Source: Effrenium voratum (lineage: Eukaryota; Sar; Dinophyceae; Suessiales; Symbiodiniaceae). From it: a DNA stretch of 64,000 nt. How positions within the stretch are numbered: position 1 is the stretch's first letter; each line of letters opens with the position of its first letter. Where the stretch lies: positions 64,501 through 128,500 of the forward strand of contig CAUJNA010003287.1 in NCBI GenBank assembly GCA_963377175.1, in the 5' to 3' direction. Below, piece by piece: positions 24,701 through 38,100 of this stretch. The translations under genes were made by a program, and so were the position numbers. The notes below the pieces were generated by a model. That model searched no databases and had not been told where the DNA came from. It saw nothing but the letters and a program-made list of their open reading frames with translations.

Positions 24701-27700
24701 GGTCGGAAGCCCCGCTCGTTGTAGAAGAAGTGCGCCTAGCTGCACGATAGCGATTGCTCAGACTTTTGGGGTGGTGCTTTGGCTGAAATGAGCCTTCTGT
24801 TTGGGTGCCATCGTTGCTGAAATTGTTCAACGCAACGTTGAACTAGAATACAGCATTGGAGATTGCGAACGTGAACGCAAGCCCCACGGTCCATTGTGAT
24901 GATACATCAAATGGGAATAGAAACATACTTCATACCTGCAATTGCTAGTGGTGGTAGGGGACAAAACCACAAGACTTTGTTTAGAACCTTTCAAGTAGAG
25001 GCAGGGACAACTATAAGCTGGCTGGCCAAATGCACTTCCTGAAAGGCCCAAATGGCAACAACCCCAATGGACTCTAAAGAAAACAACCACAGCTGGTTTG
25101 GCCACAACCATTCTGAACATCCACACCCCTACCCTCTTGGGAATCTCTGGATGCCCTTCACACGGGTTTTGCAAGGCCTGTTTAGGGAAGCCCCTTACTC
25201 ACTTCCTTGTTGGACCCAATCTTCTCACACCCCAATCTGCTCAAGCCCCCACCAGAACCACAACATGTCAAGTAGGAATAGATCCCATTTAAAGCCAACA
25301 AGGAAAAACACACAAATACCCTCAAGCAAATGGAAGCACAAGTTCAGTAAAATCCAAGAACTCAGGACCACAGCAAGAAGGACTCTTGCGGACTTTGCAA
25401 AACTCGAGCTTTCATTCCAAAGGTGCGTCCCCGGAGTTCCCATGACCCTTTAAGCAAGGAGACATCACCCCCCCGAGTAAATACCTCATTTCTTAATGGG
25501 TTGGAGGGTCCAGGTATCCCCGCCAAGAATTTCGATCCACAAAAAGTGTGATGGTCAATGAACATTCATTGATCATATCTGGGATTTCCGCAGTTGTCTG
25601 AACTCGGATCCCTGAAAAGAATGCTTGCGTAGTATCAACCTCTGCATTGCTCAACAATCTGTCTAATAAAATTGTCTACCCAAAACCATGTCAAGATTTA
25701 CAAGGTTTATCTGTGGCCACTGCCTGCTGACCTTACCAGCTTGTCAGTTTTCGCGGAGCCGTCGCATCCAGGCCTGGTCGGCCGTCACGGTGAGTCGGAA
25801 GCTGGGCTCCTGAAATCGACATGAAAGACTCGTTTCGGAGTCCCGCCGAGTGTGGGTGTTTTGCGTGTCTTGCTTTTTTGGGGCACCCGTTTTTGGAGGT
25901 TGGCTTCAAGGGAAGACTATGTCTTGCACCTCCAGACAACACTTAGGGCATACACTTCTTTCCCCCACTGTGCATTCAAAGGGGAGTGTGTTGCATGTAG
26001 CATGTTGGCAAAGTTCTAGTTGGTCAAGCGTGTTCAGGCTGGCCAACAACAGGAGCCAACTGCGACCTCAGCTTTTGCCCAACATGCCCCACTAGAAATA
26101 TGTGTTTAGATTGTGGTCCTTGTGGCAGACATATTGATGTGTTGACGTAAAGATTACAACCTTGCTGGTGCTCAGGGGATCAGGAAATCAATCGAACAAC
26201 AACCTCCGTGAATCATTCCTTGCGGCGTCCTTTCAGAGGATCCGGATTCTTCCCAAATTGTGATGCCCAAGAATCAGCAAGATCATGCAAATTGATCTGC
26301 ATGAGTCTGCATGGTTTGCAATGAACCCAGACTTGAAATAAGGGATCCGCGTGTAAAGCCCTACATCACGGTTCACTTTTGACCAGTGTCGCGCCATAGA
26401 ATATGCAGAACTGATGTCAATGCAGAGTTCACCATCCCTCACTTCCCGAGTGGCAAAAACACATCAACACGTTTGTTCGCCACTTAATTGGTCCAAACCA
26501 AAAGAGTAGGCTTCCAGACACTCAATGTGGCTCCTGTAGGTAGCTGCAGTCGTCCGCGTTCTGCAGCAGTTCGTCCACAAAGTGCACGGAGGACCTAAGA
26601 TGGGGATGCCTTTTTTGAGACCCGTTTTGGAGGTTGATTCACAGGGGAAACCAACAGGACACCGTTGCCATTTTTTGGGGTCTCCCTATCTTAACACAGT
26701 CGCATTTTTTCGGGGTTCCCATATATTCAAGACACACCCATATATATATATATAAAAGTACACACCATTTACTACCATTAACCAAGATGCCATTTTGGTG
26801 CATTTATTGGAGCTACAGCCTATATATATATATAGGTACCGCTGCTTTCCAAGCCATTCCATCGCCAAGACGCGTGTAGAGGTTCTCCCCCAGCTGGCGC
26901 AGCGCCCCGCACAAGGAGCTCCGCAACGCGGTCACGGAGTCCCGGCGCTTGGCCAGCCGCGCCACGAAGCTTTGGGCGTCCTCGGAGCGCGGCTTACGCG
27001 GCTCGCAGCGCGTGAACTTGCGATCGGCGCGAGAGATGCAGCGAATGAGACATGGAATAACCTCAAGAAAATCTGGCCAAGTGGTGGTTTCCATTGAGGG
27101 AATTTCCAGGTTCATTCCCTCATTCCCTGAGCACCAGAAAGTAAACTGGCCAACAAAAGCTCATACACTTGTTGTTTAAAATTAAACATGCTCCCTAAAG
27201 AGTTCAACATGCAGGAACTCGGATTGTTTGAGGGTTCCCTTTTGGGGCCCTTTTCCAAGGGAACAAAAGCGCCCGCGCCCTGGGCGGGTCCCCTAATTTT
27301 GGGACAAATACAGTTCAAGGGCATGATTTTTCATTGGGGGAGCTTCTTAACATGGTTCTACGGGGACAACCAACCACCAAAATTTGAGAAGCACATATTT
27401 GGCCGAATGGTTCCCAACCACATACTAACTCCACGAACACCCAAGAGTAGGGAACAACAAAGCATTCCTCTCCTCGCTCCCTCGAGATCACTCCCACAAG
27501 CTCAGACCTAGCGACCGCCTCGCTCAAGGACTCGACATCCGCCTTCAGCACCCAATCCTCGGACCGGACTTTTGACGACTTTTGCCCGCAGATTTGGCGG
27601 TGGACCCCGGTTGAGCTGTGGTTGTAGGGAAACCTCAAAAGGAAACCACCCGTGCTAGGGTTCTTCCGAATTTTGAGAAGCACCTACCTGCCCTCTGAGG

Positions 27701-30700
27701 ATGGAACGGATTGAGTGCTGAGCCGGTTGCAGCAGTTTGGAACATGTTGCCAGGGGATCTCACGGGCGGACCTTCCCAGGATTCAATTTTTACCAGCCAT
27801 AACCACGGCAGCTGGCAGCCTCTGCAAATGGGTAGCTTCTGTTCCAAAAGCACGGTCCATGAAGACAGCCAAGCCATCGCAGGAACACAAGTACTTCACG
27901 GGATACAGCCGAAGCCCCCTTCGGACGAAGCGTCAGCGCCTTGGCAGGGTAACCTTCTGCAGGTGAGGGAAAATGTAGGAACCGAAAAAGGGTGTGTATA
28001 CCTGGAGTCTCCGTGACCCTTACAAAATGGGGTCATTACCCAAAATTAAGGGGTCATGGACCCATTTTTTAAGGGTCATGGAGACTCTAGGTATATATAA
28101 AAGCTAAAGGTTGGTCTTCAATGAAACCAGCCGAATGGTTGCCTGAACTATTCCAAGCAAATTGAAGCCGGTCTCATTTTTTGGAGGGTACCCGTTTTAG
28201 AGTTGGTTTAGAGGGAAGCCGAAAGGAAACCATAAGCAAACCCACCATTTTGTGGGTATCCCTGTTTTGAGACACCCATCTCAGAGACTACGGTACACCC
28301 AGACCGACCGAAGCCCGCTTCATGACTCCTTCATACTGGGTGTGGTCAGAATGCCTTATGTCATCCCTTGCAACTCCAAAAGCACCTATGGATTGCAATC
28401 ACGAAGGGGTGCAACTCCAAACAAAAAAAGCCCTTACCATGATTGTCCAAACTGCCTTTAAAAATCAGGGGTTCATCAAGAAAGAAAAAAAAACGTTTCG
28501 ACCGTGGGGCGCCTTTGCTAGGACCGGCAGGAGCTGAACACCCCCGATTCAGCAAATGGAAACACACCCCCGGAAAGGAGCTGTTTCAAAACCGCAGTCT
28601 CAATCACACGAGAATTGAATCCGCCAAGAATCAAGCAAAAACAACAATTAATAACCCTGCACTTTCTGAGGGCTGTTAGATTTACTCGAAACATCCACAA
28701 ATAAGAGCACTTACGGTACCGTTTCATAACCATTGGAAGGTGCTAGAGGATAGATTGCATGGCGCTGACGCAAATATCCCTTTCAACTACCACTCCATCC
28801 AACGAAACCTCGACCACTACGGGTCCACCAGCAGCAGGCGATGCTAAACCGCCCGAAAAGGAAACATGTGTGTGTGTGTGTGTGTGTCAAAATAAGGGGA
28901 CCTCCTAAATCACAGTTTTCCCTTTGGTTTCCTTTCGAAACCAACCTGCAACAAATAATTGGTACTCTTTACCCTTTCACAACCGCACTCCCATGTGGGT
29001 GTTATTTTTTAGGGGACCCCCATAATGTGGTTGTCCGTTTGGTTTTCCTTTTGAATCCACAAACACAAACATAAACTCTCATATATGTATATATATATAT
29101 ATGCACCGCTTGCGTTTCTCCAACCGAGTCTCGTCCTCCTCGGCCTCGACGTCCGCCTCCGCTCCCATCGGAAGCGCGGGCGGTGCCGAGGCCGCGGAAA
29201 CCGCAGCCGCGCGGGTGAGCTCGAGGTCGGCGACGCGCTGCGCAAGAGTCTTCCTGGCCAGGGGACTGCTGGGTTTTGGTTTGCAGCTTGCGGTTTCCCA
29301 TAAAAAAAAGGTGCCCGCCAACAAAAACGGAGACCACAACAATGGGCTTCGGACTGGAAAGCTTGGCTTGCCTTAAAGAAAGAACGAAGGGGTGCCAAAA
29401 GAAAGACGCGCTCATATATGTTTGGTTTTCTGAATATATAACTGGAGCCTCCTGCTGACTCGTTGAACATTTTGTTTACTCAAAGAACGGAGTGACCACA
29501 TATCTTAAGGGTCGTGACTCCCCAGCCCAAAATCGCATTCACATGGAAATCCTCTCGAGGTTCGGCAAGTGCTCCACTTCTTCACTCCAAGCCTGAAACA
29601 ATCCCGTTTGTTTATTGGCTACAAAATGGTGTTTGATCCTGCTTTTCCACCCAAACCAGGTTTTTCGGCTCCGTTCTACCTTCTGGGGCCCCAAAACCAG
29701 GTTAGGGGTCGGGGAAAAAGAAATATTGGGTCAATTTGGCGGTTTGAACGATGAGGGGTTGAGTCGCCGCCCAGCGGAACCAACCCTGTAGGCTGGCTAG
29801 CTCCCAGCTGGGGAGCGCCATTTCTTACCCACCCTTAGCAGCTAGGGCCTTCAAAAGGCCTTTTTAGAGGTCCAAAACCTTCCAAATCCTCACCCCTTCA
29901 ATTGGATGGTCCAGTGATGCCTAGCATAGGGCAAAAAACAAAACGCCTACGTGCCTGGAGCAACCGCACTTGAGTCAGGCGGCTTCTCTTCAAGCAGCAA
30001 GGCCATCGCATCCCTGCACCGCTGCACCTCCGCCTGAAAGGAGATCCCAAACCCTTTGGCTCAAACCTTCTGAAGCCTAAAGCAGGGTTTTCAATATGTC
30101 CCCTTTCACACGGTCACCAAAAGAAAGCTCGTAGCGGCTTAACGATATAAAGAGGAAATACAGGGAACCCTGTGAAGCGGGGGGGTGTCGTTTTTGGGGA
30201 AAGCCACCCTTTTGGCAGGCTTTCAAAGGGGAACAAAGAGATGATCTCATTCGTGTGTTCACTGCCAAGCAAGTACTTCAGCAATCTAGGTTTTGACACA
30301 CTTGTAAGTGCAGCCAGGGTTTTAGCCGGTGGTGTGCGGGATGTAAATCATCAGGTTAGTGCCTTGGAGCTTAAATGGCCATGGGTCAAAATCCCGTACC
30401 CCCGGTGAACATCCCAATCCAACCACTAAATTGGTCCTTTCTCTGGGTGGTGAACTCACCTACCCCAAAATGGGATCGATCCCAAAACGGTTTTGATCCG
30501 CAGCCAAATGACTGGAGCCTTCGGATCGGGCCTTTGACCTGAGCCATGGACCTCCGTCGAGTGTTTTTGCGGGAACGACGCCTTCGCCTTTAGATCCTGG
30601 GCGGGAGACCTCAAACGATTGATCCCTTGCACGAATCACCAGTCCCACTCAATAGTTGTCTCCTTAAGACCCAGCGAAGTTGTCAATATGCTGACTTTTG

Positions 30701-33700
30701 GTAGAGGCTTGGATCTTCTAAATCGTGGCGCAGGCAGCTGATGTCCAGATCTGACGAAAGTTGACTGTGAACTCCGTAGGCTCCTGTCTGTACGCGAGGG
30801 GGAAACATAAATACGTAAGCAAAATAAACACATACAATAATTATACTTAAATAAGAAGCACATACATACACAAATAAGGAAATCAATGAATCAACAAAAA
30901 ACAAACATGAACAACAGTATATGAATGAAACGAGCCCCCTTGGCTAAGGCCGGTGCCCTGAAACACACCATCCATCCCTTTTCGACCCCACCCATTTTCG
31001 GAGCTGGTAGGGAATGAGAAATGGAATGACGCCTATAACCAGGGGCGGCTACAAGAGCGTTGGTTAAGTAGGAAGAATTTCCTAGGGAAGTTGCAAACAT
31101 AAACAACCCCGTTAACTCTCTGCTACTATCAACAACTATCACCCCCCCGCCCCCCACCCCTCGGCCGTAAACAGAAGGCAAAAACAGACACACATTGATA
31201 CCCCATGACTCCTGTTGCCATTGCGCCTTCCTTGGAAGCTGCCCCTCGTACCCACAAACCCTCACTCACGAATCCAGTCGCAAAGAGGCGCCTCCTTGCG
31301 GCGACTGTCCTCTCAAAGATGCCCATGCCCATCCCCAAAGGCATTTCCGTTGCCAAGTAAGTGGTTCGCATCCTAACCTATTTACAAGGCAAACGGTAAG
31401 TGGCTAGTATCCTAGGTAGCATATCTACAAGGCTAGCAGCGCTTGGTGGACTTATAAGTAGGTCATAACCTGTTGCTAACCACTTATTAACATGGCAACG
31501 AAGACCCAAGAGGGAAACGGAGGGGACCCCTTCACCCAAAGGATCTAAAATCACATTTGAGCACCAAACTCCCCAAACGTGATTAAGCCTCATTGACTTC
31601 TGAGCCCAACTCTGGAGATTCAGCATATCATTCTACTTCTGTTCCGTGTGAGTATGGGTCAAAATTGAAACACCAGAAGACTGCAGATTCTGGGCCATGT
31701 TTCCATTTACCAGGGCAACCCATTTGGGAAACCGATGCTTTACCCACACCCATATGCAATCTAACAAACGAAAAGCCCAGTGGTGTCCCCAACAGGCCGC
31801 CCCAAACCAACCCAGAGCCTATCTGTGCAAAGACCCCATAGCTTTCAGTTGTTGGGGAAAAATACACACAACATGTTCACACAACACCCCCAATATGTCT
31901 AGAAAGGAAATATAATATCCGCAAAGAATCTCATCATGAGTTGAGTCACTCGTGTTGCCCCCAATCTATGGAATCGCTCCGTATGTTTTGGTCAAAACAC
32001 TACGATCAGCGTTGGGCTTTCAGACCTCTCAACAAGTCAAACTTGTTGATAGTCAATAGAGCAACAGTCGCCCCAGGGTTCAACCAATTCCCACAAAAAC
32101 AAAATGGCCCAAGGGAAGGGGCCCAATTTAATTAGACGAGTTCGTCTTGAACAGTAGACAATAGTGGTTATATCTCTCTAACCATTGTTTCAGTTGTCAA
32201 CGGTGGTTTGAATCCCAGGCGTCATTTTCCCAAAAGCTTAAAAGCTCAGCTCGATGGTAATGAAGGTCGTTTCTTTCCTTGGGTTTTATGCCTGACGTCA
32301 GCATATTTGGAGGGTATGATTCACCTGGAAGCATGTGAGAAGCTGGACCTGGACAGCTGATGGAATGGTTCTCAGAAGCTGATCCCCTGGACAATCTTCA
32401 TGAGCTCGGATTTCCCTTAGCTTCTTGCAAAAGGTGGCCAAACCGTGCAGACAATTGGTTGCACGTGGCTGTTTGGGCGTAGATGGCAATATTTATGGTT
32501 GATGCGGTTGGTCCATCCTCAAACTCACCCTCCAAATGGTGGACTAAAAAGACAAAAAACAGCACAACCCAAGTCCAGCCAAATTTCGGCTTCCTTCCCA
32601 AACCCACCTAAACCAACCGAAACCAAGCTGCACCCCTCAACATAGCTAATCCAATTTCCGGCCAATCGAACACCAACAACAAGAACAGTTTCACCGGTTT
32701 TCCCTCGCTCCGGCGACCTTCCTAAACCAACCTACTCCAGGCCCCCAATCGAACCCGCGCGATGTACCGCTTTTCACTCGGCTCCGGATATCGATCGGCG
32801 ATCGAGCGATCGATCGAATGGATCCTCCTGCAGCGATCCGGCGATCGAGCGATCAATCCGACCCATCATGGAGGTGTGGGGGGGGGAGCCCCAATGAGCC
32901 CGAAATAAGGCCGCTCAAAAGGGCTTATTTGGCTCCTCCCCCCCAGCCCCCATGAATCCATGGCTCCTCCTGCAGCTGGGCCTGCCGCTGGTCCGAAAGC
33001 TTCAGCTGCTCTTTGAGCTGCATCAGCTCGAGCACCCGCCGACCCGGGTCCTCCCAGCTGATGGATCGATGTCCAAAGGCCGGGGGCTACGAGGCCCAGT
33101 CTCTCTTTTTCTCTGCCCCGGATGGGACGCAATAAAGGTGATCACCTCTTGGGGCCATCAAAAACCAATAATTGTAAAACAAAAAAAAGTTCAGCGAAGG
33201 GTCAGAAGGTCGATTCACTTTGGGCAAGTGAGGTTGTCGAAAGCCGTGTTTCCAAAGATGCACCCAGTCATTCGGTCACACCAAAGACCGGCCAGGTGAA
33301 CAATTTCGCGTTTCCGGTCTGCCTATTCAATTTTGTCCCTTCGCCGTTCTGGCGGTCTTGGGTGTTGGGGGCCGGGGTTCCCTTCCTGTCCCCTTCCACA
33401 AGGAGCCTTCCCGGGTGATCAAGCGAAGGCCAGCCGCAAGTTCATGAACAGGGCTTACCTCTTCCTGGACCCTGAAAATTGGCTCAAAACATGGGTTATG
33501 GCATCAAAATGATGGGCTGAATTCCGTTTGCCGTGGGTAGCTTGAGGGATTTCCTCTAGCTTGTTCCTGCAAGATGGCCACGCATAACCCGTTATGTCAC
33601 ATCCGATTCGTTCAACCCACGCAAGCAGGTTGTAACCATGGCTCTAAGTGGGACAACAGGGGTTGGCAAGCATACCGATCAGCTGACTTGACTGGCCAAA

Positions 33701-34912
33701 AGTGCAAACTTGTTCGGCCTTCACTCGATTGATTCAGAACTTGCCAACAACAAAAACAATAAGTGTTCAACAACCCAAGTATAACCGTAGTTGCAACCTA
33801 CTTGCATGTGGGTCATGGCGGAACATGGAACAAGGCACACCATCCGAATCCAAGACTTCTGCGGCTCCGATGGTGCCGCCACAGGGACCCATCCTTCTGA
33901 CATTTTGGACATTAAAAACAAAAACTTCAGTTGTCGGGCCCCGGGTGCTGGAGGTTCCCATGTTGCTGGGACTGGCCCCATTCTTTTACCCTCACCCACC
34001 CTCACCAACCCCTAGAAAACACGGCCCCAGTGGGAGCCCTCCCCTCCCCTCCCCCCGCACGCTCCGGGCAGCGCCTCCGTCGCCTCGCGCAGCCGGAACT
34101 CGGACGCGGACGCCGAAGCCGGTGCGAAGGCCGGCGGCGCCGCGAACGCCGGCGCGTTCGACTCTCCGCTGTCCTTCGTGGGGCCTTTCTTTGATTTTGT
34201 GTTTTTTCTCAGGGAACTCTCCCCCAAAAAAGGAAAGAAGGAAAGACAAGAGCAACAAACGCACTTTTTTTGGGGGGGGAGCGGCCGTTGGTGGGGATGT
34301 GATGTGTAATAGGAGAATGGTCAAACACACCCAGTGCCTTTGCCAGTGACCCGTTTCCGGTTTTCCCGGGGAGAGTTTGTTGTGGCGTCGCCTCAAATGA
34401 CAGCCTATGAAATACACATCCGCCGGGGCATGAAGTGATCAAAGTCCGTATTTGACTGGGCTCAATATGATCCCAGTGCTTCCACCAGAAAAGAAGGTGG
34501 CGGAAGCCGTCATGTCAAACATAGAGCTAAACATACCTGCTCGCATACCACGGTTGTGATTATAAACGCAAGGCAATCGCTTGATGCTATGTTTGTTTGG
34601 TGTGTTCAGGGGACACTGGAGAGCACGCCAACCAACCAACCAACCAACCAACCAACCAACCAACCAACCAACCAACCAACCAACCAACCAACCAACCAAC
34701 CAACCAACCAACCAACCAACCAACCAACCAACCAACCAACCAACCAACCAACCAACCAACCAACCAACCAACCAACCAACCAACCAACCAACCAACCAAC
34801 CAACCAACCAACCAACCAACCTACCCAAGACAAAGAAGCAAAGAAACAAAGAAGCAAAGAAAGAAACAGAGAAAGAAATACATAAAGAAAGAAACAAAGA
34901 AAGAAATACATA

Positions 34913-34948
<36 letters not shown>

Positions 34949-34949
34949 C

Positions 34950-34984
<35 letters not shown>

Positions 34985-35101
34985 AGCAACATCCAACCAA
35001 CGAACCAAGCAACCAAGCAACCAAGCAACCAAGCAACCAAGCAACCAAGCAACCAAGCAACCAAGCAACCAAGCAACCAAGCAACCAAGCAACCAAGCAA
35101 C

Positions 35102-35135
<34 letters not shown>

Positions 35136-38100
35136 TGAACCAAACAAAACAGCAAGCAAGCAAGCAGGCAGGCAGGCAGGCAGTCGTGCAGGCACGCAAG
35201 CAAATGAACAAACCAAGCAAGCAAGCAAGCAAACAAACGTCTTCAACAAACCAACCCTCTCAACACATCAACCACACACCGACATATCAATCATTTTCCA
35301 CGAACAAAAACAACAAACCGCCAAAGACCTCTCCAGGCGTCCTCCACGGCTCTCTCCAAAGTCGCTGCGACGTTCTTGGACCGTGCCATCAGCGCGAGCA
35401 GCGCCATCGCTTCGGCCAAGCCCTGCTCAATGCCCAGATCCGACAAGGACGCCACCAATAGTTGCAGGTCCTCTTGCTGGATGGCTCAGGGCTCCAAGCG
35501 TAGATCGTTCAACTGGGTGGGTGCTTTTCAGGGGACCGGTTTTTGGGATTGCAATGCAGGAAAACCAAAAGCAACCCAACATTTTGGGGGCCCTCTTAAG
35601 AAAAAATGCTAGATGCGATTTGGGAACCAGAGAGTTCAAGTTCAGACATCCTAACTGCAGGTCCGTCATCACGCATTTCCGACCCAAAGCCACAGGCGGT
35701 TCTTGGATTCACTTTCAAACAACACCAACAGCTTGGTGTTACATAGGCCAAAAATTGGCAATCTATGTGGCACCCACCCTGCTGTTGGTAGGGGTCGGCA
35801 AGAATTAGTTCTAAATTTTACCCCCCCCCTTTGGGCTTCCTTTAAGGGAAACTCATGACTATGTATATATATATATACATATATGTATTGATTGTCTAAC
35901 CCCAAAAGGGTGCCCTCGAAAAGAGACATACATGTTGATTGTCCATCCAAGGGTGCCCTCGATGTGTGAGAGAAAGTGGACATGAGCATGGTCATCATGC
36001 CGGTTGGAGTAGCACCTTTTGCATGTAGCACCCTTGCGCTTGGGCGTGGCCAACAGGAAAGCAGTCCTACAAAAGAGGTCTGTGAAGGTTCAAATGGAAA
36101 AAACACTTTGGCATCCCACAAATGAAGATGACATAAAGTTCCTTGGCCTTCTTGTTGAACTGACCCCCGTCTAAAGAAGTGTTTTATCTGTTGCTAGGAC
36201 AGGTCAAAGGGGGTCAATGATGAAAAGCGAAGGTCTGAGCGAGAAGTGTGCTCAAATGCCCAGACTTTCACAAAAAAAAATCAAACATCACGTTCCGAGA
36301 CTTTTTGAGGGGCGCAGAACATCAGAACTTACTCAGGGCGCAGGTTCCTTTCAAAGCATTCCTAGTGTCAGGGTGTCTTCGGTTTCCTCCCTCTGCAAAG
36401 ACAAAGTGATGGAAACCCAACAAGGCAAAAAGCCAAAGAGACAAGTCACGATGAAGCCACGTCACCCCCCCCCCCCCCCACATCACCCTCCCCCCCGTGC
36501 GTAACCCCCCCTCCCCCAGTCGCTCTCCTTCATCAGTGTCCCAGCCCGCGCGGCGCTCGCGGAACTGGACGTGGCATCCGAATTCGCGCTCGATGCCCCG
36601 TAGCGCGCCAGGCGCAGGAGGCTGGCTGCGAGCTCCTGGGCGGCAGCAAGAATGGGTAGGCTGTGGGCTCAAAAAGATGTGCCAAAATGGCACCTTGGGG
36701 AGGGAAGCACAGACTAAACCCTGCGTAACCCTGGCAGTATATAACTTTGAGCCACGCCCATGTCTGTTCTTTTGGTTGTGATTTGCTGTTTTTGTTGGTA
36801 CATGGACCCTCAAACTACCAAAATGGCACCTGAGTCATAGTCATAATCAAATGCCGGTATTAAACTGGTTAATCAAAGCCATGTAAAGAATCAAGCAGGC
36901 GGCCGCAGCTATTTATGGTTGGGAGTGTCCCGCACTAACCTTCATCTACCCGGGTTTTGATTGTGGCTCACCTTGGTAATGGAAGCAAAGACTCAAACCT
37001 GTACCCTGGGGCAAAAAAGATATGAGCCACGCCCATGTCTGTTTTTGTTGTGCTTTGCTGTTTTTGTTGGTACATGGACCCTCAAACTACCCATACAAAT
37101 GGGAAACACCAACATGTTGGGGCAATATCCAACTTTGGATGGGTTTGAGGGTCCAGTTGTGTTTTTGCTGGTTTTAGAGGGTACTACCTGTTCCGGCTTA
37201 CTCCGCTTTTCAAGGGTACCGTTTCAGCTTGGCTCGAAAAGGAACATCAAAAGGGAAACCCGCAATCCTGTTCGTCCAAATCCTGATCTTGCATGATCAA
37301 ATGTATGTATTCATATCCCACAACTAGGATTCGCGGAAAATGATAACTCGGATCCTGGATCGAATTTAGTCTACCCTATGTGTAGGTATACAGATATGAT
37401 AAAGTATGTCAGAAGGAGACCCCAGTTCACCACATGCCTTCTCCCAACTTCCCCTTGATTGATTGCACCCTGCGAGTAGAAGTTGAACCTATATAACCTG
37501 CAAATTATGGCGCAGCATGCTATTACTAAATGGGTCGAACCATTTATTACTGAAGGGACCTTTTCTGCTTTTCCAGGCGCCCCAGCTCAATTTAGAACCC
37601 AGACTCCAAATACTCCAGCTTGTGTTGCGGCTATGTCAACCGCGGACTAAAAAGGAAGGTGTTTTCCATGGAAAGCCTGCTGTTTCAACCTTTTTCCCTG
37701 GAAAGCGGGTACTTGGAACAGGGGAACTATGAGTTGGTGGCTTGGATTGTTTTACCATGAAGTCTCGGCCAAAGTCTGAGGTACAAGTAAAACACATTTC
37801 TGATAAGACACTTAATTGAGATCCCCGAACGATTGCCCTGCAATGTCTAACCACCTTCTTTCTGGTGAAGATCGACTTTTCGGCAATTGTGGATCCTTTT
37901 TTCAAAGACCAAACCTGGTCGGATTGGCGGCTTAGGGCTTTGGAGCCGCGCACTTGAACATGATTTTAAGCTTCAAAGCATATGCCATATCCCCAGGTCC
38001 TAGCGGCAATGGGAGAAAGGGGGTCCACTTTTCTTTCCAGTTTGTTCTTAGCGGGTCCACCCCCTCAAAAACAGAGTTGGAATAAAGAGCTCGCAACCCA

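Noticed and set aside
25052..25453. 133-codon plus-strand ORF
   Set aside because: Composition is like intron sequence, with no domain, splice context or GC rise.
33702..34349. 215-codon plus-strand ORF
   Set aside because: It overlaps the GC-rich minus-strand exon at 34061-34184 in the antisense direction, and the rest lacks codon bias.
34597..35808. 403-codon plus-strand ORF and several minus-strand ORFs rich in TNQP or LVGW
   Set aside because: They read through tetranucleotide arrays whose period makes any frame open; codon content is pure repeat.
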